This document shows positions 33,221-45,050 of a DNA stretch of 64,000 nucleotides, one piece after another; position 1 is the stretch's first letter, and every line of letters begins with the position of its first letter. This DNA is from Carallia brachiata (taxonomy: Eukaryota > Streptophyta > Magnoliopsida > Malpighiales > Rhizophoraceae), in assembly GCA_021464245.1 (NCBI GenBank), contig JADCRB010000056.1, positions 1,151,711 through 1,215,710 of the forward strand. The letters run 5' to 3'. Both the position numbers and the translations under genes were made by a program. The notes under the pieces are model-generated. The model was not told the origin of the DNA, searched no databases, and was given only the letters and a program-made list of their open reading frames with translations.

Positions 33221-34135
33221 GGTTCTGTATTGAGGATTTTGAATTATATTATGCAAGCTATCAAACAAGGGTTTCAAGATCTTGGGGCTTCATCCTGGGA
33301 ATCGGTGCATGAATTGTTAAGATCAAGGACATTAAGGCTATAGGTATGGCTAAGTTTCTAACCTAGTTCTTCTACTACTTGAGTCCTAAATCATTTGTCA
33401 TGAAGTATTTGTACACTATTTGGGTTGAAAATACATGCCTAAATATGTGTTTTTACACATATACCTAATTATACGAATTGTGAACCATCTTGAATGGCCC
33501 AATGGCTTATGAGCAAAAGCACTTTCACTTACTGATTGTCTCCCCTCAAAATTTTATTTTCTTTAATCTCGTATGTTGCTTAGCTAAATTCTTATGGTGA
33601 AGTTGAGGCTTGTGAGCTGTTATCTTTTCATCCACTATAAAATGTAGAGTGAACGCCTAGCTGTAGCTAATGGACAATAGAATCAATTTTCAAGCACATA
33701 TTCCCCATGGAATCCCCTAAGTTCTGTGTTCTGTCCTTATTTTTTCCTCGCTATTCTCCAATATTGTTGACTTGTTCTCTGGCTTCATACAGTAGTGGCA
33801 CAAGCTAAAGGTGGAGTACATAGTCTGGTTTCATATGAGAAGAAACCATTTTGAGCTTAAACCTTCCAGCATTAGTTAGTGAAAATTGTGATTTCTCTCG
33901 GCAAGTTGCAATTGCAACAAGGTCAACATTTGAGTGGAATATTGTGAACGAAACTCACCATTTGCTTTATCTCTTCCATTAAGGTCGAGGGTCAATTTTT
34001 TCCTGTTTACTAATTCCTTTTTGTTTATTAAAGACCACAAAAAAATAAAAATAGAAGAAGGAAGAAAACTCGTTGATAGTTCTGTTTTCATTGTTCTTGG
34101 GTGCGTAAGCTTCCACCTACATGTAATTTAAAAAT

Positions 34136-35235
34136 TTGTGCAATTCCAATATTTTTTTTTCTGATAAAAAAGAAAATGTTGCATTAATATGATATGATTT
34201 CATACATCAGACCGATGTGAGGGGGTCAGAAAAACCTACACGAAGCAGGATAAACAGTTGGCCCAAATGGCCTATAACTAAACAAGTCACAAAGACCACT
34301 AACTAACTAAGCTCGAAGCCCAATTAAACAAATCCCTCTGATGAGGGAAAAAAACTGAAACTAAGTTAGATCTACCTAACATCGAGGTCTCAGACAGATC
34401 TAACTCGTTCAGACAAAGTTGCACATGGCAACACAAACTACACTTCTGCGGACCTACGATAGGAATCAACTTGATATGCCTGGCAACAATTTCCCACAGT
34501 ACTAAACTACGAAAGATAACAATAAACCACAAACACAAGACCAGAACACAATAAACTAAGTTACAAACTTCAAATAGACAACAACAAAGTACCCATATGG
34601 ACCACATATAACAAGATCCTTCCAAAAAGTTCCAAAAGAGAGAAAAGAGATCCTATGTGGCGACAGTGGTTGCGGCCATGGCAGCAATGACGACGACGGC
34701 AAAGGTGTGTTTGGTTGAGGAGAGGGTAGTGGCGGCACAAGAGTCGATTTTAGCAACTTCTAAGCATGTTTCGTGGCGTCACCGGCGGGCAGTACGTCAA
34801 CGCCAGTGACCAGTATGACAGCACTGGCAATAGAATCTGAGGCTAAACAGGCATCGAAAAAGGGCAAAAATGGAGCTCGGCTAGAGAGGGACCCAAATAT
34901 GATGTTGGAAGGACCATGGGTTAACTCTACAGAGCTCGATCTAAGACAAAAAAGAAAAAAAGAAAGAGGGGGAGGGGGGATAGGAGCTGCAATGGAGGAG
35001 GAAAGAAAGAGAGGAAAGGAGAAAGAAAGAGAGAAAGGGAGGGGGAGAGAAGAGGCAGAGAGCCATAAGGGGCAAGAGAGGAAGGGGGTCACCGGCGATA
35101 GTGGCTGGAGAGCCTCCACTGCCTGCCATGCGGGATCTTGGAGGAGGAAGGAAACCAGAGAGTTTAGAGAGAGAGAGAGGGACTTAGAGAGAGAGTATCT
35201 TAAGGTATATAACTTTAATATTGTGCAATTCCAAT
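34136..35235 (-). mobile_element. Non-LTR retroposon (LINE-derived, internally deleted) with 15-bp target duplication
   Basis: The direct repeats TTGTGCAATTCCAAT at 34136-34150 and 35221-35235 enclose 1070 bp (34151-35220). The plus-strand left edge is a T run, so on the minus strand the element ends in poly(A), after TTAATGCAACATTTTC. Its 5' part (35200-34950, minus sense) is CT-rich, like plant L1 5' leaders, and no RT or endonuclease is present. A long TSD plus a poly(A) tail are the hallmarks of target-primed reverse transcription. The open frames inside (for example 34760-35269) look like chance products of CT-rich sequence. Confidence 0.75.
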
Positions 35236-35820
35236 GTATGAGGACCAAATAATGATGATCGGTGAGCATATTCTGTCTTTATTGTTCTGTGCAAGAAGCA
35301 CGATTTCTTAAACAACATGATTGCAACCATTGGCAACAGGGAATCATATGCTTAATATAATATATCATGCTTTGATGAGTGCTTGCTTAGATATACAACT
35401 GTCTCCACTTTACTTCTCTTCCGAAGCAAACAATGTAGCTTCAGCGGAGACTGTCTGCCATTTCAAAAGAAAATGGTTATCAGCACTTCTGCTCTGATTG
35501 TGTGCGCCAGCACCCTTATTATCTTATTAGCTTCTCGTCCGATGGAAAACACCGCTGTGCTTGCCACGCGGCACTTGTATAGTTTTGTAGTGTTCATGAT
35601 CCATCTCTTGGTTGCCCTCTGCCAAAAAAAAGATGATAGGGGAAAGTATTTGCCACAAGGCATTAGATTTGGCATGATATGGAGCAAAGCACACACAAAC
35701 AGTACTAGACGAAATGTAGAGCACATCAAGCATGTGAAAAATGTGCACACGCCCGAAGAACAGTGCGAAGGAATTTGTTGCAGCTAATTCCATACGAGAT
35801 CAGATATTTGTGTCCGTAAC
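35236..35820. other. 3' flank of the KS-like gene
   Basis: Downstream of the KS-like stop codon. No domain is recognised. The plus-strand frame 35383-35787 has no features I can name. Confidence 0.5.
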
Positions 35821-38800
35821 TTACACTTCATTGAGTACAATGGGTTCATTGATCACTGCATTTACAGCATTGATCATCTCGTTTTTCGTAAATCCATCAT
35901 CCTTGATGCAAAAAAAGTGCACAATTTGAATCATGTTCCAAAACAAATCCTTGCAGGGTCTAGGAATGATGCTGTCTTTTTCCTGCAAAACCAGTTTCAA
36001 GAGTTGTTTCCTCTGATCATCAATCACGGTTCTCATCTTTCCTATGGCTTGTTCTTCCATTTCAACAGCACTGCTATGAATCATATGCAACAAGACGGCA
36101 TTCCGTTTCCCCTGTTCGAATTCTCTCTGCCGCACAGCAATGAAAAGTTAAGTAAGTAAATCAATCACATCAGAAATGAGAGAAGCAACATCATTTTTAT
36201 TTATTTGAAAATGATCATACACCTGATAGCTTCTCCAATCATTGAGAAGACGTCCACAAGTGCTCATAATACGGTACAGATTATGTAATTCGGAACTTCT
36301 CACAACCTCTACCGAAATCTTAGGCCCTACAAAATAGAGTGCTGAGAGGACAATCGGTCCTAAAGCAATTGATATATATGCATTTTCCATATATTCGTCG
36401 AGTGTTGGTGCTGATCCGTTGCTTGACCACTGAGCTTCTTTCAACATAGACTTCACCAAAGCAACCCACTGCAATGCAAACACGGATTAGATGGCTCTGG
36501 CTTAAACGATTAAAGTGAATTGAGTTTTCTACGATTTTAACCAGCTCATTGCAATTCACTCCCAAGAAAGAACTTACACAAACAGTATACACTAAGATAG
36601 ATATTGAATGAAGATAAAGTGAAGAATGCTCGCCAAAGCCAAAACCGTTGCAAGTAATGCCGTTAGACCTTCCACCAGTTACTTAAGATATTATCAATAT
36701 AAAAATGACAATGGACTTTATCTTACAACTTCGGTAACATGACTTGTCACATTACGCCCTTGCCATTTGAGTGCTTTATCTCCAATCTCAAAAATAGTGC
36801 TCTGAATTGCTTCAAATATGATCTCAACTTTCTTTGAACAAACATCGGTACTCTTATTTACATCCCACCTGTGTTTTGATTGTTATAAACCATGCTTTCA
36901 GTAGAAGAAATTGACAGGAAACAAAAAATATAACAGAGGACAAGAACGTACTTCTCAAGCAATTGGACTAAGTTAATCAGTTCCTCTTCAGATCCGTCAA
37001 CATCATAAAAGTCATCAACAACTGTAATAAGCACAGCATTTTTAGCCCAAGATATACGAGCATCGGCCAGTTCAGGAGCAGGGAGAGTTGGTGCCGCAGA
37101 GAAGTAACAATACCCCAATTTCTGCCTAGCAAACTGTAGCTTGTCTAATTTTTTATCTACAATCCACCTGCTTGCATATGAGTATAATAGGTACTAAACG
37201 TTAAGCGTCCATGATTGAAGCATACTGCACAAAATTAATTAATGTTTTCGGGCAAACCTGTGCACGTGAATCCAAAAATAGTAATGGACATGAAAAATAA
37301 GAGTTAGGAGGAGGGAAGGGAGGCCCAAGAAGGCTACTCTTAGCTGGGAAGCTTCAGAACGACTATTAAAAAATGCACGTGCTTTCATTAACATTGTTCA
37401 AAATGCCTGGCAGCATGTAATGGTCCAAGAACATATGTAAGAACACGTACCTTCCAAGATGTTCAAGTTCTTTGCGCTGTATTGATTGGCACATGTTGAA
37501 GTCTTCTCCTGCCAGTTTAAGAAAGTCTTCGTTTCTGATATTGGAACAACTGGAGATAACATGTTAAAGTACAAAGAAGTGAGAATGCAGATAGACGCTC
37601 AGTGAATTTCAATATCTTCTGTAAGATTGTCTTGAGAAAAACAGAAAAACATATGAATGAGAGAGGTTTACCGATACAAGGATTTTAAAATCCTTGTGTC
37701 GTCCACATTATAATGCTCAATCCTTCTCCTATTAGCTAAACATTTCAAATCTGCTTGGTGGGGAAAGTTTAGAGCATCAGAAACCTAAAATTATGACGGA
37801 AGCTGAAGTTAGACATTCCAGCAAAATCAAAACGATGGCTTAATCGGAGCCATCATAGGGACTCGACTATTGCAAAAAGTCGGAAGAACTACCTCTAAGG
37901 TAATATATTTGCAGAGTCTATCTGTATAGGCTGAGCCATTCAGCAATTCTTGTTTTAGGTAATGTTTGGTCCACAAAAGTTGTTCTTCCAAGAGTGATTC
38001 ATCTGAATATACCATCTCTGAAACCCTGTACAACTCTAAGGCAGCTTCCATGTCACCTGAATATCCTCTAAATGAGTTGAAGAAACGATCTATGGAGAAC
38101 TGTGACAAAATATCTGCACCACATGGCACCCTGATCAAAGCCTTATGGAATAAAATGAAATAACGAAAGTATTAATCCCAACTCTCACGTCTGAACAAGT
38201 TACCTGAAGAGACATTATATCCATTGGCACGTAATATTCGAAATGCCATGGCACAAGTGGTACAATCTAAAAATATCTCTTCCTCTCCCTGCAGCCAGTG
38301 CCTGTTTGTTTGCTATTGTCATGCTTCCCCAGGTATAAGCAAGAACCAATCTTTTACTTTTAGCATAATTTTAGTGAAAGAGCCCGCTCACATTTGATGA
38401 ATTTTCTCTTCTTAGAGTCTTTCACACACAATAACATGGTATTCACATTCACAAAGTGGAAAGGGAATATTACCGATAGGTTTCATCTAGTACAAGTTCT
38501 ATTTCTTTCTTGAAATGCCGTTCAATTCCCAACCTTCCAAGAGTATCAACGATACGAAGACGAGCATATATATGCAGTGGATATATGGTTGGAACTGCAA
38601 AGATAAATGAAAAATCAGTAACTTTATATCAGTAAACTCGAAGGGCATACAAATTACATTGTAGAGACATGCTAATGAACCTGCATCCCCAAACTTGTCC
38701 AGGACCAAATGAAGATAACGAAGGCAACTAGCATCTTGGAGATGGCTAGCAGCAGCTGCTGTGGTGGATGGTGAATTAAACAGTGACCCATTCTTTCTTT

Positions 38801-40894
38801 GATATTTCATGACCATTTCCCAGTCCTGCAATTTCCCAATCCCTTCTGAAACATACGCCATATAGGCTTTCCTCCCCTCTGGGTTTTTGTCATAGCCGCT
38901 GCAACAACACCAGAAGAGAAGGAGAAGTAATTCATAATTTGAGAACTGAAGCTTGTTACTGCACATTTTGAGCCACCGGGACTTTTCCTAAGTAGCAAGG
39001 CCGAATAAACCAACCCACTGACAACTATCTCAACGTTTCTAGTCATTATTTTATGTTTGCAGTTTTTAATCAGATATTAGCGGGAAATTGTTGTTAAAAT
39101 ACATTTCTAAAAATTTACATGAAAGCCAAACACAGCAGTTCAAACATTAAACAGAAGCTGCACCTTCCAAGCTCCAAATCTCTCCTGCGCAACATGGCAT
39201 CAATATCTGTTGATTTCAGAGGGAGGTTCAAATTCATGTCTTTAGCACACTCGATCATTCCAGGAAAAATTATATCAAATCCAATTGGTGTATGTTGGTT
39301 CACATCCGTAACTGAAGTGGAGTTCAATTCAATAAACTGGAGACCTGCAACAAGAGACAGTATTAATAGAATCACAATGATGGATGTTGAAATGTTGCAA
39401 GCGTGAGTGTATAGCAAAAGAACTCCCACATGGAAAATTTGAGACAAGTTCAAGCAACATATATATGAAGGCCCATGACCCATATTTCAGACCAATTGAT
39501 TTAAAAAAAAAATGGAGTCAGTGGTCTATTTGTTTGTTACTTGATTTCATACTCATGACCGGATAGGCAAGAAGCTGAGCCCAAAGCACAGAGGAAATAC
39601 AGAGTGTCATGTGAGTTTGCGTATTTCGTACTAATTGTACTAAGGTTCTGAGCCTGCATATTTCACATGAGCCGAAAAATTAATAAAAGGTACCTTTATG
39701 GATTTGTTCTTCACCAATATCCCATCGCTTTAGTGCAAGAATGCATGCAAGTGTAGAAGATAGGGTATCTTTCATCAAGAAAGGTTGACGATGAGTAAGA
39801 CCCCAAGAACCATCACTTAGTTGATTTTCTGCAATCCATTTTATGCATTGGGGGAAACAAGGAGTTTTCGGAGAGTTGAGAGATGGGACCATTGCTACCC
39901 AAGCAGTGTCATACGAAGAAACCGAAAGTTCTATGTTATCAAACATTTTCCTGATTCTTTCCTGATTCTTCACAATTGCTGCAAGAATTGTAAGATTAAG
40001 CACAAATAACACTAAGAGAATCAACATCGTACACAATGAATCGCTTACAGGTAAATGTCAAAAAAGCAAAAAGAAACCACAAAAGGCCAGAAACTGAAAA
40101 GCACAGAAAAAAAATCAATTTTGCACCATTTTCAAAATTTTATCTGAATTTTTAACAAACAAGCTGAAAAATTTTTCAAAAAGAACCCCAAATCCCAAAT
40201 CCTGTTTCGACTTTAAGCTCTACCAAAGGCCAGATACCATTCTGACGCAGGTTTTCTTTGCCACCCTACATGTCCTTTCAGGTATTTTCACTTGCATATC
40301 TGCAAAGCTACTATTTCATCTTATTTCATCATGTCAACATCGACTGGGAAACTCAGAGTGCAACATCCTGATTTGTGGGCATTGATCATAGGCCACTTAT
40401 ATATGATTCTTTTTGGTCTGACACCCCTAGTATCCAAAAGCCGTATTAAATCTTAACTAATCTGGAGTCGAGCCAAGAAGGACCACAAGGGGTCAAACCT
40501 CTCTGAGCGTCCATTTTTTTTATATACAAAGTTCGAACTTAAGACTTTACTTAAGGAGGATCGAGCTTCTGCCACTCGAGCCAACAGGTAATGGTCCACT
40601 TATATATGATTTTGTGGGCGGAGGTCTTCAAGGTTTTGGTTAAAAGTAGAAAATCAGCCCCAAGATATAAACATTAACCAGAAACAATACATGCAAGAAA
40701 AAAGATTTCAAGAATTTGATCAAAACATGTAAAAAGAATCCCCATTTGAAATCAAATGAAGCTTGACATGAAACTCACAAGAAACCCAATAACCCATAAA
40801 AAAAAAAAAAGAAAGAAAGAGAATCCAGAACAGAAAAGGAGAAAGAAGAACCTGACGAAGGGGTGGTGGTGGGGACAGTAGGATTGAGAGACAT
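35821..40894 (-). CDS. ent-Kaurene synthase-like diterpene synthase (TPS-e), 13 exons
   Basis: Exons (minus): 40894-40852, 39978-39694, 39344-39164, 38898-38681, 38594-38474, 38301-38204, 38113-37893, 37784-37672, 37549-37451, 37167-36952, 36868-36727, 36468-36223, 36126-35821. All are GT-AG and in phase, 2289 nt, 762 aa. Motifs: SSYDTAW (35-41), QLSDGSWG (67-74), class I metal-binding DDFYD (511-515), and NSE/DTE motif NDWRSYQRE (N655, S659, E663) formed across the last intron. The class II DXDD place reads DCTT (295-298), as expected for a monofunctional KS. Ile618 in the ALGPIVL helix is the residue that favours kaurene over pimaradiene in known KS(L)s. It would ionise (ent-)copalyl diphosphate. 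The N-terminus is only about 30 residues before the SSYDTAW segment, so a plastid transit peptide is short or absent. KS versus KSL product cannot be read from sequence. Confidence 0.93.
40420..40600. repeat. Possible small dispersed repeat in KS intron 1
   Basis: The segment AGTTCGAACTTAAGACTTTAC through CACTCGAGCCAACAGGTAATG, near 40528-40590, resembles the tRNA-like body seen in many plant short repeats. No ends or duplication are evident. Intron 1 (40851-39979) is otherwise featureless. Confidence 0.3.
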
Positions 40895-40974
40895 TGGCAC
40901 TATGGGAGGGAAAAAAAAAGAGTGTAATGTTAATTTGATAGTGTGGTGGCCTTCCAATGAATTGGTGTGTTGGG

Positions 40975-40986
40975 ATTTATATAGAC
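40975..40986 (-). promoter_or_regulatory. TATA box of the KS-like gene
   Basis: The minus strand reads GTCTATATAAATCCC about 80-90 bp upstream of the ATG at 40894. A good TATA match at a normal distance supports exon 1 as the real start and the short N-terminus. Confidence 0.6.
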
Positions 40987-42159
40987 GTGAGAGACACTGA
41001 CAGAGAGGCAAAAGGATTTACATTTAGACAGGAGACATTAATGGGAATCTCCAGACAAGTAGATACGGTTTCCCATGATGTAGCCACACAACAAAAACAA
41101 TCTGCAACTTAGGATGTGTTTGTATCACGGAAAATTGTGTTCAACTAAACATAATAAGAAATTAAAAGTAAAAAAATAATGATTTTTAAGAAAAATAACT
41201 TCATCTCGTTACAAGTTGAAGTCTTTTTTATCTGTGTTAGATTGTCACTTGGTTGACCACATTGATCGGCCACTTTAGCAAACCACAAGAGTAGAATGCT
41301 CGTAGCAATCGATAGTCGACCACCATGGAAGACCAAACGAGGTCAAAATGCGTTAGATAGTTTCTTGGTCGACCACATCAGCCAATTAGTATTATAATAA
41401 CAATCATAAGCACACCTAATTAAATGCATAATTTTGACTAACAATCTGACTAAAATTTTAGATTAGTATGAGAAATAGAAACAAATAAAGAGTAAACAAG
41501 TAATTGAGTAATTGAGAAGAATCATCGATTAATTAAGCAAGTTATAAAAATTAGCAGTTTTCTATATATTTGCATCAAACATAGTAAAATATTTTTCAAC
41601 AGATTTCAATATCATAGCTAAACATTAGAAAATAATTTATTTTCATTGCAAAAATTTTCTTCTACAAATATTTTACACAAACAAATTATTTTTCAACGAA
41701 AAAAACAAACCTTACAGTGTTCTACTTTTGTCCTATGCATGTCAAGTTTATTCCTAGCCAGATAGGGTGCATAAACAACCCAGACCTGACTGGTAGAGAT
41801 GTCAGAACAAGCTGTTGGGTCCAACTTAGATCAAGTCGTCTTGAGTTCGGATCATTTTGAGTCGAGTTACTTTCGAGTTAAGTTATTTTTAAGTCATTTT
41901 TTGTTGTGTCACTTTGAATTTAGTTGATCCATGAGTTGGTCACATTATCATCTTCAATGATGTGACATTTTTTATATTTTAAAAATTTAAAAAAATTCAA
42001 AAAATTTTGTAAAATTTTTTTAAAAATAAAAAAATTATAGCATCAAAAAATAATTAACAAATTTTCTTTTTATAATAAAATATAAAAATTCAAAGTATAA
42101 TCTGAAAATTCATAAAAATGTCACAATATTTTGAATGTCAGAATTTTTTGAAAGGAGTT

Positions 42160-42435
42160 CACACTAAGAACTTAAGTTGTTAGTTGAGATATAACTTTAT
42201 TTTTTTCAACATTCTCAAGCCGCATCTAACATTGAGGGCTGTACTCATTAAAAAAATGGATTGTTCTCTTAAAAAAAAAAAGTTGGGCTGCAGGTTGTTG
42301 CTGGTTTGGTCGAGTTTTGTTAAGATCGAGCATTTGCTATCACACTAAAAACTTAAGTTGTTAGTTGAAGTACAATTTTATTTCCTTAAACTTTTTTAAG
42401 CAACATCTAACACTATTGAGGGGCTGTACTTATTA
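42160..42435 (+). repeat. Imperfect direct repeat (about 95 bp, two copies)
   Basis: CACACTAAGAACTTAAGTTG through GAGGGCTGTACTCATTA (about 42163-42251) recurs with mismatches as CACACTAAAAACTTAAGTTG through GAGGGGCTGTACTTATTA (about 42342-42436). Confidence 0.75.
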
Positions 42436-44089
42436 CAAGCGTTATGGGCCAGAATGTGAAGCCCAGAGTTCAAAGAGAACGCTGGCAATAATAGTGTCAT
42501 TTATATTTTATCTAATTATCTTTATTCTCAAATATATATAAATCATTAATTTTGGACTATAACTCTTTATAAATACTTTCTACCTTACCAACTACTAATT
42601 ACTTAACAATAAAAAAAATATATATATAAGGCTAGACTGATGCTTCATATTTTGAGCCTTTGGACAAATTTTGTTTTTTTTTTTTTGTTATTCATTCTTT
42701 GAAAAGTACTTATATGATTTTTGTTGTTAGTATAATGGTTCAGATTTCTAGTAATAGCGACCGTTTTCATTTTTCTACTAGTATGCTAAATTAATATATT
42801 GTAATATTTGCGAATATTGAAAATTTAAAAAATTCTTTTTTCAACCTGGGAGGTTGTGAATATTTGTGAATATTTAAAATTTTATTCATTCTTTCTAGTA
42901 CTCATTTAAAAAAAAAAAAAAAGTTCAATTTGTCCACTACCCAAGACTATAAACAATAAAAAGAAAAGTAAACATTAACATGGTCATGCAAGGCCCAACG
43001 GAGAATCCTCGTCCCATAACCATATGGGTAAGTGACTTGGAGGATTCAGGTACAAAATTGGAGTCTGTTTTGCACCTGTGGTCGAAAATTGGTTCTATAA
43101 TTGATTCTAAATTGGCTGTTGATCTTATCACGGGCGCATTTCCCTTAAACACACCCTTGTGGCTATCTGACAGAGAAATGTGGAGCACTGATTGTAATTA
43201 TTAGCTCAAAGGTCATTGGTTTTGTTGTTTGAAAGTATAGTCAGGAGTTCGACTCTTACCACACCTATCTTTTTCCTCTTGCATAAAAAAAATAGTAATA
43301 GTTGAGAATTTGACTACTAGCACATCTTTTCCTCTTTCCAACAAGCCAACCTTCAGCGAATATTGGCAACAAAAGGCTCCTAGGCTGTGGCAAGATTTAT
43401 GTATGCTTGAGGGTGGGCATGAAAAAATTAAAATAGGTATGCTTTATACTAATTTTATCCTATTGCCTCCTCAAATTTATATTTTGTTCCCTCTCAATTA
43501 TGTTAACTGGAAAAAGAATAGTAAAAAACAAATTAAATTTATACTATTACTCTGCTAAAATTTATATTTTCTTCTCACTAAATTTTTTATTTTATATTTT
43601 ATCCTCACTCTTTTTTTAAACTGGGAAGCTACAGTATATATTAAAATAATATTATTTTATTGTCTAAGTTATCATTTATTAATAAAATAATGTTATTTTA
43701 CTGTTTTTGTTACTATTTACAATGAAAAAGTTAAAAAAATAAATTTTTTATATCTATTTGCCTCCCCTTACTCCGATTTCTGGATCTGCTACTCTTTTCC
43801 GATAATTTTTTCTGCGGATTGGCACTCAAAGGAGGACTAAAATACTAGATCGGAAGAGATTCCACTTTAATTCTAAAGTTATGAGCGACTGAAGTTAGCC
43901 ACTGAGAATCTACGTTTAGCCAATCTACTGTGATATACTTTCTTGTTTTTCTTTATTTTGATGACAAAAAAAAAAAAAAATATCCACTTCATTTTCAACG
44001 CCAATACGCCCACCATTAGAGAATTTCAACTATCAATATATGACACGCCTTACCATTATCGGGACCAAAAATTTATTTGCGTTCCAATT

Positions 44090-44290
44090 TTTTTTTAAAC
44101 GTGAATGTGTCCACCATCAAAGACTTTAAACAATAAAGAAAAGTAAACATTAACATGGTCACAAAGGTCCAACGGAGAATCCTCGTTCCATAATTGAGGC
44201 ATCTCTATAAAAAAGTCTTTGAAAGCTGTCGTGGGATTTGTTAGTTCACTGGAAATATGCAGAACTTGTGGCCATTACTTGCATCCCATG
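44090..44290 (-). repeat. Dispersed repeat shared with 5600-5800 (inverted)
   Basis: The reverse complement of this stretch matches 5600-5800 over about 200 bp, with mismatches; shared words include CCAGTGAACTAACAAATCCC-like and TAATGTTTACTTTTCTTT. A partial third copy is at 42940-43010 (AAACATTAACATGGTCATGC). The nature is unknown: an old transposon or a shared upstream region. Confidence 0.75.
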
Positions 44291-45050
44291 CGTTGAAACT
44301 TTCTTTGTTCTTTTTCCTTTTTTTTTTTTTTTTGAATTGGGTGTTGAAATTATTATTAGGTCACAATCAACAGTAAATCAGTAATTGATTTTTGGTTATC
44401 CTTTTATAATTGCATTATTACCAATGACTTTGTAAAGAGCACTCCCATGTAACAACACATAAAGAACAACATGAGAGCAAAGAAAAGGCATCAAAGTAAT
44501 TAAATTTATATTTAGTTTTATTTATTTGTGGGACAAAATGAAATTTGATTGTTGCTAACATGTTATTCTCTAAATGTTCAAATTGATTTTATTTTTCTTT
44601 GAAAAATGAACAATTAATTATCAATAACATCCCTCTCATGAAGAGAATCAGCTGTTCCCATAGTACTTTTAAAAATAAACACTACCTTTTTGATCGTTTG
44701 ACAAAAAAAAAAAAAAAAAGCTTCTAAATATTGCCGGTCGTTTTGATTTCCAAAGAATTTTGAAACAAATTAAATTGTAAGGAAAAAGCTAAATGACTAT
44801 AAGTTAGGTAACTTCCATAGCTTTATAACTAGTGAGTGATTTTCTTATTTTTTTTGTTGTTATTATTGTAATTTTAATATTACGTCATATAATTTGGTCC
44901 GATACATTATATATTATTGTTATAAATCATATATTCTGAATTATGTGTCATATATTTTGACTTACACGTCGTATACTAACAGATAATTAGCAGCTACCTA
45001 ACTTGTCAACCACCTAATGGTATCCAAATTGTAAATGGATATTAAAATGT

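Larger units (their letters stand above)
26685..33854 (+). pseudogene. IMP dehydrogenase pseudogene, interrupted by a copia element
   Basis: Exon-like blocks: about 26685-26826 (SPVVKSPDSRIVDQFDNDTL), 26936-27527, 28102-28241 continuing at 33226-33343, and 33793-33854. IMPDH oxidises IMP to XMP in purine synthesis. Seen are a CBS-domain part (VLGYVTKSDW), [13 protein letters not shown], and the catalytic loop [18 protein letters not shown] with its Cys. The end reads VHSLVSYEKKPF*. Defects: no N-terminal barrel; a 1-bp frameshift near 27353; the exon encoding the GG-loop after GRGQ is absent; the flap motif YRGMGS reads YLDMGS, losing the catalytic Arg; a TAG at 33341; and a 5-kb copia insertion. 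Presence of introns argues for a duplicated gene fragment and not a processed copy. Confidence 0.9.
40987..45050. other. AT-rich intergenic region upstream of KS-like gene
   Basis: No exons are recognised. It contains an imperfect direct repeat (42160-42255 and 42338-42435) and a dispersed sequence at 44090-44290, with a partial copy at 42940-43010 that also occurs inverted at 5600-5800. Homopolymers are frequent. Open frames (for example 42980-43204) show no domain. Confidence 0.55.

Noticed and set aside
34760..35269. 169-codon minus-strand frame and 159-codon plus-strand frame
   Set aside because: They lie across a CT-rich LINE-like leader and extend over its target duplication. No recognisable domain.
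35383..35793. Plus- and minus-strand frames (88-134 codons) just past the KS stop
   Set aside because: No similarity recognised, no splice-consistent extension, overlapping in several frames.
40528..40590. Possible tRNA-like B box (GTTCGAAC) in KS intron 1
   Set aside because: No cloverleaf can be folded by eye. At most a SINE-like fragment.
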